Shown here one piece after another: positions 45,570 through 56,858 of a stretch of 64,000 bases of DNA. Every line of letters begins with the position of its first letter. The stretch's first letter is position 1. A program made the translations under genes and the position numbers. Source of the DNA: Euphorbia lathyris (Eukaryota > Streptophyta > Magnoliopsida > Malpighiales > Euphorbiaceae). The notes under the pieces were generated by a model, which saw only the letters and a list, made by a program, of their open reading frames with translations, ran no database searches and was not told the origin of the DNA. Where the stretch lies: NCBI RefSeq assembly GCF_963576675.1, contig NC_088918.1, positions 37,853,501 through 37,917,500 on the forward strand, given 5' to 3'.

Positions 45570-47331
45570 TATGTTAATCTGTTATTTCATATATGTAAAT
45601 AAAAGAGTTTTTCAATCGGATTGAATAGATTTATTGTTAGGTTAAATTAATTAATTGATTAGTTCAATTAACCTAACGATAAATAAGTTTTGATTACTTG
45701 TTAATTAAAACTGATTATGCATAGTTCCTGATTATTTCGGTTGATAATCGTTTAAACTTGACTTGAAGGTTTTATGGTTAGATAATTAAAACTTTTGTTT
45801 TACTAAATCTAAAAGATAAAACTGATTTCTGATATTCTGAAAATTGTTTTGAAATTGTTTTAAAACAATTATATATATATATATATTAATATGTATTTAT
45901 TTAAAAAAAATAAATACGAACAGCTGTTCGGGGTCGCTGCCGCGAGGCGGCAACCCCGGGCGGCTGTCGCAAGGCGGTTGCTGCTTTGCGCAGCGACCGA
46001 CAGCAGAGACGCCACTGCCGTTAAGGCAATGGCTCCCTGTGATTTGCTGCTGCCGCGAGGCAGCAGCTGTCGCAACGGGGTGGGCCGATTAAAATCGGCC
46101 CGACCCAAATGGATACCGTTTTAAAATCGTTTTAAAACAGGCCCGGGTTTTGAATATATATACATATATATATGTATATGTATACGTTTCAGAATATTAA
46201 AAGTATTGTTTTGATTATCAAAATCAATTTATTTAAAAGTTTGTTTTACCTAAATATTTGATATAAGTAATTCAAAGTATTAAATGAATTATTCGAATTA
46301 ATTAGGATATGCATAATTAAAATTGGATGAAAATTAATTTAAGTTGTTAATTTGATTAACTTAAATATTACATAAATAGTTTGTGTAATCAACCAATTAA
46401 ATTTAATTTAATTGAGTCTATGCATGTTTGGCATTATGGACATATTAGACCCTCTTTAATAGTTATTTAGTCTTTTGGTATTTAAATAGGACCTGCGTGT
46501 CCTGCCTTCTCTTACTCTCTATTGTATTTCTCTTCTCATCCAAATCCCTTCAAGTAAATTGAAGTTGTCTTTGAAATTGAATATTGTTGTAATTCAAGGC
46601 GCCAAGGAGAAGACGGAGGACCCAAGGAGAAATATGTAATAGTTAGTATTTCCCTAGGGTGACCCTTTATTCCGTTTCTGGCTCAACGGAATAAACTTAG
46701 AGATATGTCCATAATTGTCAATGTTGAATGTATGAATGTCTGATGTATGCTAAAGCAAATCAAGACTAGGTTAGATTATGCGACTTAAATAAATCCATCA
46801 CTAATCAAAAGTTAAGTAAATAAGCGAGTTATTAAAAATCGGTTGCCCCTCCCTAATATTATAATTCAGCTGGCAGTACTGGGGGCCTTTGGGTTGTTGA
46901 GTAAACTCAAGCTCGGGATCTTATGGTAACACCTGAATTATCGAAAAACTATTTTTCACGAATATGGGGTAATGCTTTAATTAGGATAGAATAATTGGAT
47001 GAGTAAACTCATGTTGTTCTAACCTAATGGGCAATATGGCTGGGATTGATAAACGACACATATCAATTACTAATGTGGTTAGTAACCCAACAACCTAGAA
47101 ATCACATGTTTTAATGTGATTGATTACATGAATCTACCTAATGAATGAAACTAGCTTGTTGAGTAAACTCAAGGTGAAATTTCAGGAGTTAGGATTCTAG
47201 CTCACTAAAGGAATTGTGAATATCCTTCGAATTAATATAGAGGGTTATTAATTTGGTAAAATAGTGGGAGAAATTTAAAAACATAAAAGTCCAATGTATT
47301 TAAATTGTAAGTGAATTAAACAAATGAATAA
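45570..47331 (+). other. copia array leader, left of the Tat-B insertion
   Basis: Untranslated region of the element. It contains the GC-rich hairpin module (45893-46138) and the palindromes TTGAGTAAACTCAA (46897-46910, 47159-47172) and ATGAGTAAACTCAT (46999-47012). It continues at 57351 after Tat-B. A 77-codon frame over the GC-rich part is open in both copies, but I see no protein family in it. Confidence 0.6.
45893..46138 (+). other. GC-rich multi-hairpin module in the copia leader
   Basis: Perfect or near-perfect stems follow one another: 45893-45917 (10-bp arms), 45917-45930 (palindrome CGAACAGCTGTTCG), 45930-45957 (GGGGT/ACCCC plus TGCCGC/GCGGCA), 46046-46067 (GCTGCTGCC-GCGA-GGCAGCAGC, 9 bp with a GNRA-type loop), 46082-46101 (GGGCCGATT/AATCGGCCC), and 46118-46138 (GTTTTAAAA/TTTTAAAAC). 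The copy at about 63445-63690 keeps the arrangement. The Copia-1 leader lacks the GC-rich part. Confidence 0.6.
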
Positions 47332-47336
47332 CATCC
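47332..47336 (+). other. Tat-B target duplication, left
   Basis: CATCC, repeated exactly at 57346-57350 on the other side of Tat-B. Confidence 0.9.
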
Positions 47337-47823
47337 TGATAACATTGTGATATTATCCCAAGGACTAAAAGGGATATTCACCTCAAGAACGCCGCGTATT
47401 GATCCCCGAAAGGGAACCGACAGGCGGATCTCCACAAATCTGCTTGGAGAGATCCGCTGGCGGACCTATGAGGCGAATCTCTTCATTCACCTGATTCGCC
47501 GCTGTAACGGCTGGTCGCCGACTCGGCCATAAAGATCATTAATGAGTTATCATTTAGCTAACCGCCAGGTTAAAGATAACTTGTAACCGCCATTAATGGA
47601 GCATTAATGGAGGCTTTCTAGTTGCCTAAAGGTTACGACTTCCTAGCTATATATATAGCCTGATTCCCTAGGCTATCAAGGTACACATTCTCACAACCTT
47701 TGTCAATTCAGTTTGTTTCCTTGATTCACCTTACTGACTTTGGCATCGGAGCTTCCCCCCGTTGAACCCAACGACGCCCCCCATAGGGACGAAAGTTGAT
47801 CGGAATTTCCCTACCAGTTATCA
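47337..47823 (+). repeat. Tat-B 5' LTR (487 bp)
   Basis: TGATAACA..AGTTATCA. The palindromic GCTATATATATAGC near 47646-47659 is the likely TATA region. Confidence 0.95.
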
Positions 47824-47825
47824 AT

Positions 47826-47842
47826 TGGTGCGGTGAACGTGG
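47826..47842 (+). other. Tat-B primer binding site
   Basis: TGGTGCGGTGAACGTGG, two bases after the LTR, as in Tat-A. tRNA not identified. Confidence 0.6.
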
Positions 47843-47886
47843 AATCCTTAATCAAACAAAGGATTTTTCGTTCACATTAAGAAACT

Positions 47887-50000
47887 ATGACGACTGGAGA
47901 TCAGAATCCCTCTTCAGGGATTGAAACACCATTAGTTACACCATCTAGTGCTGGCCGCACAGATTCAACTGTTCCTGCAACGCACATCGAAAGTAGTATG
48001 AACCCTGATGCTTTCATCAATATGTGTGCACAAGCCATCGGAGAGCGGTTCGGACCCGAGACGGGGAATCGCCTGCGGTCGTTCATGACCCTTCCTCCAC
48101 ATTGGAGCATGGCGTCCACATTAACTGTATCATCCTGGCCCTTGTTAAACTTTGGACCGGGCGCCCAGAGTTCTTCATTTCTCCAAGCTCACAACACGGA
48201 TTCCATGGTAACTACTACGGCGGCAACTGGAGAACGACAAATCAATCGGGAGTTATTCCCTGGTGGCGTAGAAGGAAGTCAAAGGAATGATTCAACCCTT
48301 CTAGGCGGATCTACGGGTCTTGGATTAAATCCAGGCGGGTTCGATATCCCAAGGCGCCCAAGGACGAATCTATCCCTTGGCGGATCTGCGGGGCGAACAC
48401 AGAAAAAGCGTAGAAGGGAGAAAAGCAGGCGGTCTAAATCACCTTCGCCTCGACGACCGAGATCCTCACGTCGGGGCAGATCGCCCCCATCTACTGGTCG
48501 TAGACGGAGTAAAAGGCCAACGGAGACGCCCAATTCGAGTGGACCACCACCCCTGCCACCCTCAGGAATTGTTGGACACATCCCATCAGGAAGCCATGGA
48601 GGAGGTAGTGGGCAGGCCCCTCCAGGAGGGAGGGCGGAGGAGGTAGTAGCGGAGGAGGAGGCGGACGCGGAAGCGGAGGAGGGCGTTCGCCATCAGATCC
48701 ATCATCTGGGTCAAGTTCTTCTTCTTCTCCAAGCAGATCTCCACGAAGGGGTCGCCCAAGGGCGGATCCGGAGAATTTTGATGATAGAGTTAGAGCTCTA
48801 GTGCTCCGTATGAATGAGGAAAATGCCAGGCACAATCCGTTCGCCAATAGAGATTCGCCTTTCACAGCTTGGATTGAGGCAGAGGAAACTGATAGAGCTT
48901 TTAAAATACCTAATCTGGCCATCTACACAGATGTTGACAATCCGGAAGCTCACGTCAGAAAATACCGAATACTGCTCAAACTCAATCGTGCCACTGAGCC
49001 TGTGCTCTGCAAAATGTTTGTCACCACGCTAGGAGGTCCGGCCTATGGATGGTTTCAGTCTTTACCTCCGGGCTCAATAAACAGTTTTGATCAATTGAGC
49101 AGGGAATTTTGTGCTAAATTCGCCGGTTGTATTCCTCCAGTGGTTAAATCAGGAAGGCTTTTTGAGTTAAAGCAGAAGGCGAATGAATCCCTTCGGGAGT
49201 ACGTAGACACTTTTAACCAATTATACATACAAATGGTTGATGTGGATATCTCCGTAGCAGTGGAATGTTTTGTGAGAAACACCACTTGTAAAAGCTTGCA
49301 AGAAGATCTAATTCGAAAGAAACCCACCAGCATGGCAGAATTGATGGAGCGTTGTAAAGACTTTATCGAGGTGGATGACATTCGCCGGGGATCGCAGTCA
49401 TCACCCAAAAGGGACAAGGGCGAATCTCGCCATCGAGATAGAGACAAAGACAAACATCAGGATTCTTCCTCTAGAAGCAAGCAAAGGGGTTCTAAGAACA
49501 AATCAACATTTGTCATCTCTTTCACGCCTCTCAACGCTTCTAAAAGTGAAGTCCTTATGTGGATCGAGAACAGTCAACACAAACGGAGCATTTCATACCC
49601 CGAACCAAAGGGGGGAGAGTACACCAATACTGCTAAAAATCCTAAGAATTATTGTAAGTATCACAGGAAAAATGGCCATGACACCGATGCATGTTGGGAG
49701 TCAGCTCGGGAAATCGAACGTCTCATCGAGAGAGGCAAATTGGATCGGTTCATCCAGAATGATGGCAAGAAAGGAGATGGTGATAGATCCAAAGAGGACC
49801 CAAAGAAGAAGGGGAAGGGTACCATCAATGTCATAGCAGGCGGACCTGGATACCAGCCAATGCTAAAAAAGGCAAAGACTACCGCTCTTAACAGGGCATC
49901 GTTAAATCGCCCCTTTACCGATGTAGGTCCTGAAATATCTCCCCATGCAGATGCACTGGTCGTCACTATGATGGTGGAAGGCTGGGAGATGAAAAGAGTG
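47887..50000 (+). pseudogene. Tat-B gag
   Basis: ATG 47887 (MTTGDQNPSS..). The N-terminal part is Ser/Gly/Pro-rich and then Arg/Ser-rich (GRTQKKRRREKSRRSKSPSP..). A frame change in the Gly-rich stretch near 48.6-48.7 kb separates it from the main gag domain, which is open from before 48801: NPFANRDSPFTAWIEAEE, FVTTLGGPAYGWFQSLPPGSI, FCAKFAGCIPPVV, LREYVDTFNQLY. A basic linker and YCKYHRKNGHDTDACW (zinc-knuckle-like) follow. Gag packages the RNA into particles. Confidence 0.85.
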
Positions 50001-50667
50001 ATGTTGATACTGGGAGTTCATACAATGTCATCACCAGAGGAGCTTTCACCAAACTCATGATTGATCCTATTCAGGTAGAGCCAATTGTGGTCGATATCTT
50101 AGGAGTGACGGGACACACTATCCAGACAAAAGGCCAAGTCACTCTGGATTGCGAGCTTACAGACGATGATCAGGTCTGGAAAGGGGATCTGGAATTTTCT
50201 GTCTTGGATGGTCAGTTAGCTTACAATATCATCCTCGGACGGCCTTTTATCTCCGAAGTTGCAGCCCTTATCTCCATACGCCACTTAACACTTTACATCC
50301 CCACGGCCAAGGGAGGTGTAATGATCAGAGGTAGCCAAAAGGTGGCCCAGGAGACATATTCGGCATCACTAATGATTCGCCCCCAATCTAAGGAGGAAGA
50401 TGAAGAGGAGCTCGTCACAATGGCCTTGGGCGAGACCGAAATGTACCTTATGGCGGATGAAAAGCAGGTGCGAATGGCTAAAGGGCTCAAAGGCGAAATT
50501 AAAAATGCAATCACCAAGGTACTCTGTGAGGCGGAGGATGTCTTCGCATGGAAAGATGAAATTCTCCCCGGAATCAGTCCAGACGTGATCACTCACAAGC
50601 TCAACATTGATAAAGATGCAGTTCCCGTGGCTCAGAGTGGAGAAACCATGGCCCGGAAAGGCAGAAG
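50001..50667 (+). pseudogene. Tat-B protease and linker
   Basis: A 1-nt deletion near 50003 falls just before the aspartic-protease DTG, so gag reads into a wrong frame and stops at 50060; Tat-A has no shift there. The protease body reads from 50057 (MIDPIQVEPIVVDILGVTGHTIQ.. YNIILGRPFISE). A second 1-nt loss near 50635 separates the linker from RT. In Tat-A gag, protease and RT share one frame, so both shifts are lesions rather than programmed sites. Confidence 0.82.
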
Positions 50668-53646
50668 GTGATAGAAGAAGAGATCACCAAGCTCCAGCGG
50701 GCGGACGCCATTGAGGAGGTGCTTTACACTCAGTGGCTGGCGAACGTCGTTTTGGTGAAGAAAGCGGGCGGATCTTACCGCATGTGTATTGACTTTACGG
50801 ATCTCAACAAAGCTTTTCCCAAAGACAACTATCCTTTGCCATGTATTGACATGCTTGTAGACGGAACCGCCGGTCACGCCATGTACTCCTTTACAGATGT
50901 GAAGTCAAGTTACCATCAGATCCCCATGGAGCCCTCAGATAGAATCAAGACCTCGTTCGTAACACACCAAGCCACTTATTGTTTCAAAGTTATGCCCTTT
51001 GGGCTTAAGAACGCGGGTGCAACTTATCAGAGGATGATGAACAAGATATTCACAGATAGTAAAGGGGATAACTATTCTGTCTATGTAGATAGCATGATCA
51101 TCAAGAGCACAACCATAGAAAGGCATGCGGATGATATAACGGAGGTACTGGACGTACTCCGACGCCACAACATTAAGCTGAACCCAGAGAAGTGTACTTT
51201 TGGTGCGACGTATGGAAAATTCTTAGGGTTCATGATCAGCGAAAAAGGAGTTAGCACAAATGCTGACAAGGTTAAGGCTGTCCTAGAAATGCAAGCACCA
51301 CGGAACATCAGAGAAGTACAACGCCTTAATGGGCGGATCATAGCCTTGGGCAGGTTTATCTCTTGTTCAGCTCACAGATGTCAGCCCTTTTACGAGGTCA
51401 TTAAGAAGCAAAAGGCGTTCGAGTGGAATGAGGATTGTGAAAAGGCCTTCGAAGGAATCAAGCGGTTCCTCACAGAGCCACCCATGATGAGTCGACCAAT
51501 AAAGGGAGAGGACCTCTACATGTATGTATCGGTTACGGATAAAGCCGTATACACGGTCATGATACGAGAGGAGGATGGCCAGCAGTTTCCGATTTATTAT
51601 GTGAGCAAGGTCCTGAAGGACGCCGAAACCAGATATTCTAAGCTTAATAAAATGGCGCTGGCTATTGTCACCACGGAAATCCGCCTTAGACCATATTTTC
51701 AGGCGCATACTGTAGTGGTTCGAACAAATATACCGATGAGAAAGGTGTTGCAGAAACCAGACACTTCTGGAAGGTTGATGGAATGGGCAATCCGCCTTGG
51801 CGAATTTGATGTGAGATATGAAAGCAGGTCAGCTTTAAAGAGTCAGGTCTTGGCAGACTTTGTGAATGAATTCACTGATGAAGGGATATATCATCCCAAG
51901 CCTCCGATAGAGGAATGGACAATGTACACCGATGGCGCCTCCTCAGCAGATGGAGCTGGCGTAGGCGTTGTGATCAAGGGTCCCCAATACATAAAATTAC
52001 GGTACGCAGCAAAATTAAATTTCCATGCAACTAATAATGCTGCTGAATATGAAGCTCTGATATTGGGATTACGCCTACTCAAAGAAATCACTCCTGAGCG
52101 GATTGTGATCTATAGTGATTCTAAGCTAATGGTCAACCAAGTAATCAAGAATTACGAGGTGAAAGACGAGGTTCTGGCCAAATACGTAGCAGAAGTCAAA
52201 AAATTATTGGATCACCTTGAGGCTAAGGAAACCAAATGGGAACTGATTCACGTACCAAGGGAGTCCAACATAGAGGCGGATCATTTGGCCAAAATGGCCT
52301 CTTGTGAGGAGAACTGGACAGATCCAGATTGTCCCTTCGAAGTTAAAATAGCTCCAGCCTTTGCTTCAGAGGAAGTATCCCTACTCACAACGGTAGAAGA
52401 TGATTGGAGATCGGTCATCCGCCAATATCTGCTAAGTGGAACTTTACCTGAGGATAGAGAAGAGGCACGGCGGATAGTTAGGAGAGTGGCTTATTTCTCC
52501 ATGATCAATGACGGCCTTTACAGAAAATCCTTTAGCCACCCCTGGTTGAAGTGCATTCTGCCGGAAGAAGGACATCAAATCCTCAAAGAGCTACATGAGG
52601 GATCATGTGGGGCTCATGAAGCATCCGCCACCATCTTGAAGAAATCCAGGTTAGCGGGTTTCTACTGGCCCACGGCCGAATTGGATGCCCAAAAATTGGT
52701 AGAATCTTGTCATAGTTGCCAGATTCATGCGAATGAATCACATACTGCCAAACATATCCAGAGGCCCATCATAGAAGGACGGCCATTCGCCCTCTGGGGA
52801 ATAGACATTGTTGGCCCATTTCCTCCGACTCGCCGACAGAGGAGGTACGTGGTAGTGGCAGTGGATCATTTCACCAAGTGGGTAGAAGCCGAAGCTGTTT
52901 CCTCCATCACTGCAGAACGAATGGTGGAATTCGTCAAAGACAACATCGTGGGAAGATACGGTGTTCCGCATACCATCATCACCGATAATGGAGCACAGTT
53001 CAACTGTAGCGAATTCAAAACTTTCTGTGAAGGGTTGGGCATCCTGAACAGATTTGCCTCCGTTTATTATCCCCAATCTAATGGGATGACCGAAGTCACA
53101 AATCGGACGATCGTAAAAGGGATAAAAAAGAGATTGGGAGAGCATGATAAGAAGTGGGCGGATCAGCTGACAAGCGTTTTATGGGCTTATCGCACCACTC
53201 CTAGGACGGCCACAGGAGAAACACCATTCGCCCTATCTCATGGGGTAGAGGCTGTGATCCCGGTTGAAATACAGGTCCCAAGTGATAGAGTGGCCTTTTA
53301 TTGCGAAGAGTACAACGGCAAAAGGCTAAGGGAAAGTCTGGATCAAGTAGGCGATCGAAGAGACCAAGCCTATGTACGCATGGCGGCGTATAAACAGCGA
53401 ATCGCCGCTTACCATGATAAAAATGCTAAGCTTGTGGATCTGAATGTGGGTGACCTTGTGCTCCGAAAGGCCGACAAAATCCAGTCTCGAGAAGGCAAGG
53501 GCAAGTTAGGGCTCAACTGGACGGGTCCATATCAGATAGTGGAGAAGATTGGATTCACCACATTTAAAATTCAGGACATGGAGGGCAACACATTGCCGCG
53601 CACATGGAACCTCCAAAATCTCCGTAAATATTTTGTCAAGAAATAA
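50668..53646 (+). pseudogene. Tat-B RT-RNase H-integrase (992 codons open)
   Basis: Long uninterrupted frame. RT ~1-200: MCIDFTDLNKAFPKDNYPLP, FGLKNAGATYQRMM, and YVDS at residues 139-142 where Tat-A has YVDD, so a catalytic Asp is lost (codon 51091-51093). RNase H ~418-550: MYTDGASS, YEALILGLRLL, YSDSKL. Integrase: zinc region HEGSCGAHEA..CHSC at ~642-684, core D in GIDIVGPFP (~712), D in TDNGAQF (~772), E in NGMTEVTNRT (~808), then the tail GLNWTGPYQIV..PRTWN. The 50668 start is only the first ATG after the frameshift; the natural product is part of a gag-pol polyprotein. Confidence 0.93.
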
Positions 53647-54295
53647 AGTGTACACACGGTCTTGAGTACTCTTTTTCCTTTAGTAAGCTTTTTCCCATGT
53701 GGTTTTTCTTACTAAAGGTTTTAACGAGGCTCACTTATAAGACCTGCTTACTATAATAAAGCATTTCTCCCATTAATAAACATCATTTGTTCTATTATCT
53801 GTGTTCTTTTTAAAGTTTATTGCAGCAATATAAATATTCCAGTCTTAAAAAGAAGGGGGGCATCCGACGCTCTCCATTAACAAAGTATCGCTACTTTTTC
53901 TCCTTGGACATAAGAGAATCCATCTTATGGGCGGATCCATCTCTGAGAAGATCCAATCTCCGATAGAGTTAAAACGATCCTTGGACGCAAGGTCTTTACA
54001 CTCTCTTACATATCTTTCCCAAAAAAGGATTCACAAGTCCTACGGGCGGATCACTTCACCTCAAAGACAGGTAAGAAATTGATCCCCAAGGCAGCTTTAC
54101 TTCCTTCAATGGAATAGAACAGCTTCTAACCTTCGTAAAGGTCCATGCTATGGGGTACGGCTGGCCACCTACTCCAAAATAAATCCTAGATGCCTATATA
54201 TTTACTTACGCAAACGTAATGGTAAAATAAATAGCTGCCATAAAGGATTAAAACAAATTGTACTTAACGATTTTTTGCAAATCACAAGTAAACAA
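53647..54295. other. Tat-B spacer between pol and antisense gene
   Basis: Non-coding; AATAAA words near 53755 and 53776 could serve as polyadenylation signals for pol. Contains the hairpin at 53677-53718 and GGCGGATC-rich blocks. Confidence 0.55.
53677..53718. terminator. perfect inverted repeat between convergent genes (Tat-B)
   Basis: CCTTTAGTAAG (53677-53687) and CTTACTAAAGG (53708-53718), 11-bp perfect arms, 20-nt loop, 31 bases after the pol stop. Kept in Tat-A and Tat-C. Terminator role is inferred from position only. Confidence 0.45.
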
Positions 54296-56563
54296 CTAAG
54301 TAATAATAGGAGCATCCTCCTTTACATTATCCTCGCTTGCGGCGCTTGCCTGGAAAGCCTCCTTCTCCACAGCCTCAGATACGCCAACCAAAGGTACCTC
54401 CTTTTCCACGGAAGATGTGGGACCGAGAGGAAGAGCGGTATCAGTGATCGATTCTTCACCCGCCTTGGGGGGCACTTCCTCAAGCTCCACTAGGGGGACA
54501 GTAGCGGAAGGTTTGCTTTCTTCCATGGGTCCCTTCATCCATCTCCGAACATATTCGCGGATGTATTCCTTGGCGTCCGCCATCTTGTCATATTTGGCTA
54601 CGTCTTCTGGTTCGGGGACGGCGAACTGAGGATCTGTGAAATCAATCTCGGGATGCGCCAAAGAGAAGTACGCCATGAGCAGTTCGCCATAATAGAAGGC
54701 TTGCTCACCCGCCATATATTCAGCTTCGCCTAGGGCGTCCTCATGATTCTTGGCGGCTGTCGCAATCTTTTCCTTCAGCTTCCCAATCTCCGCATCTCTG
54801 AGGACTAAGGCGGGAGTGGCAGAGGCAAGGTTCGCATTAACAGAAGCAATGTGCGCATTGGCATCCGCTACATCTTTTTCTAGCTTTTCAATGGTTGCCT
54901 TGTCCGCCATATTTTGAAGGAGCTCGGCCTCCATAGCACGTATACGAGTATACATCTGTCAAAAACAAACAATCTCATTAAGAGAAAAGAGCAAAGGAGC
55001 AACTTTTTCATAAAAAGAAATCCTTTCTAGGGGACTCACCATAAGGAGCTCTGTTTTCCCCTTTTGCGCATGAATGGAACCAGGAATTTGATTCTGACTC
55101 CTTTGCACTTCGCCCACCTGACCAAGGGCTTCATCCAAGTCATTTATGATGGACTCATTCTCAAAAGATCCTTGAGCGCCATACTTGGCGGACCAGTATC
55201 CGCCCATATCAGGTTTCGCCATCTGCACCAACATTCAAGGATCAAAACTTAAAACTTGATGAACAGGTAAAAATAAAAGACAACTTACCTGTTCTATCTC
55301 CCCAACAGGCTTGGCGGACCTCATGGCATCCGCCATAAGCTTAGGGCCTCCCGTGGTTGTAGGCTTCCTCCTTTTTAGGGGTGGCTCGACCGCTGTTCCC
55401 GAAGGGCATTTCCCAGTCTCCGTTTGAGGATTCGCCGCTTGATCTTTCCTACGCACTTCAGCCTCTAAAAACTTCCTACGCTTCTCTGCAATAGCATGAT
55501 TGGCCTTAGATAAACCCCTGCCAAGGAAAACATTGAAGTAATCAAAGTTCAAGAAGGAATAAAAGTTACCTTGGTCAAATTGTGTAATCTTGGAGTAAAT
55601 GAATTGCTCCCCCTCTCGGTGAATCAACGGGATATCGCTCATCATGAAGGCTAAAGCGTCTGCGTATGTCTATGCATCCGCCTTGATCTTCTTCGTGAGC
55701 TCCGCCACCACTTCATCACTATCGGTCAATATTCGCATATCGCCCGCCATATGTAAAGGCTTGGGATTCCAAAACGAGGGAAAACCCAGCGATTCGCCCT
55801 CTTTTATCTTCACATAGAAGAATTTCTCATCCCAGCAATGGACATTTGACATTTTGTCGCTAAAGGGCGAATATGTCCTGAATTTGGCGAAGGTGAGATA
55901 GGATTCATACTTCCGTTTTGAGGGTTTATGGAAAGCCCTAAAAATGCGACCCGTATACACCACTCCTAAATTTGAGGCGAGGTAGCAGTCTAAAGCAATA
56001 TCCAACCAACCGTTGGGATGTAGTTGGCTAGCTGTAATATCAAAGTAGGAGAGGATGTCCGCCATCATCTTTGGGAGAGGAAGCCGGAAACCCCTCTCTA
56101 CGTGACTGCAATACACAGTGAGAAAACCGCTAGGTGGACAGGAAGGTCGTTGATGGGCTGCGGCTAACTCAGTCTCATAATTATTGATCCAAGGATAGCG
56201 ATTCGCCAGATCCACTAGATCCGCAGCACTCATACGAGACGGAGTAGATTCCGCTCGAGGATTCTTTTTCCTAGGTGGGATAGAAGAGGAGGCCATTGTC
56301 CCCGGAAAACACCTAGCCTTAACGGCCAGAGCGGTACCGGAGACGGAATTGGAAAGGGCTGGATTACTAGTGGAACGAGTTTGGTAACGATTACACACCG
56401 AGTCACTAAACCCGGCAAAATCAGAGTTAATCGTGTCCTCGGAGGAAGAGGAGTTCTCCGATGACGAAGTGGTCCAACTAAAATCGACTTCTATTTCGGG
56501 AGAAGAGGTCGAATTAAAAAGCTCCGAAGTTGATCTAGAAGATGAAGACGAACTTCTAAACAT
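54296..56563 (-). pseudogene. Tat-B antisense gene, three exons
   Basis: Exons (minus) 56563-55289, 55222-55040 and 54955-54296, of 1275, 183 and 660 nt. Introns 55223-55288 (CAG|GTAAGT..TGCAG) and 54956-55039 (ATG|GTGAGT..GACAG), both phase 0. The frame is open across all exons (705 residues) except one TAG at 55670-55672, Trp in Tat-C. Protein: Ser-rich start; PRKKNPRAES, a possible nuclear signal; a globular part like the plant 'putative gypsy type transposon' domain (FLTVYCSHVERGFRLPLP, LHPNGWLDIALDCYLASNLG, KMSNVHCWDEKFFYVKIKEGES); basic PPLKRRKP; then coiled coil (IEKLEKDVADANAH..) and an acidic tail. Antisense ORFs at this place are known in Tat-lineage elements; role unknown. Confidence 0.82.
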
Positions 56564-56858
56564 CCAGAGAAAAGTTAAACAAAAGAAGATGAACTTACAT
56601 GTGAAATCGGAAGCTTGGTGCGAGATTCTGAAAAATTCCCAGAAAAAACTTCGAAAGGAGACGATGCGGAAGAAATGAAGAAGAAAGAGAAAGCGAAAGA
56701 AGAAGAAGGACATTTTCTCCTTCCTGGGACAGTGCGTCCACTACACGTGTCATTCATCCATTGGCATTGAACAGTGCGCTCATTAATGCAAATGTTTATC
56801 ACGGCGCGCGGAAGCTCAAAAGCCCTAAAGGACTTTAAGGGCATTTTGGGGGGGCTTT
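56564..56858. other. Tat-B antisense-gene upstream region and polypurine tract
   Basis: Holds the likely 5' untranslated region and promoter of the antisense gene (minus strand), a possible leader-intron donor GTAAGT near 56599, and the polypurine tract TTTTGGGGGGGCTTT at 56844-56858. Confidence 0.5.

Noticed and set aside
45891..46124. 77-codon Arg/Ala-rich frame over the GC-rich leader, and an overlapping frame on the other strand
   Set aside because: Open on both strands because the stretch is GC-rich. The sequence is better explained by serial inverted repeats.
50000..50060. Programmed frameshift between gag and protease in Tat-B
   Set aside because: Tat-A has gag, protease and RT in one frame, so the Tat-B shift is a deletion rather than a recoding site.
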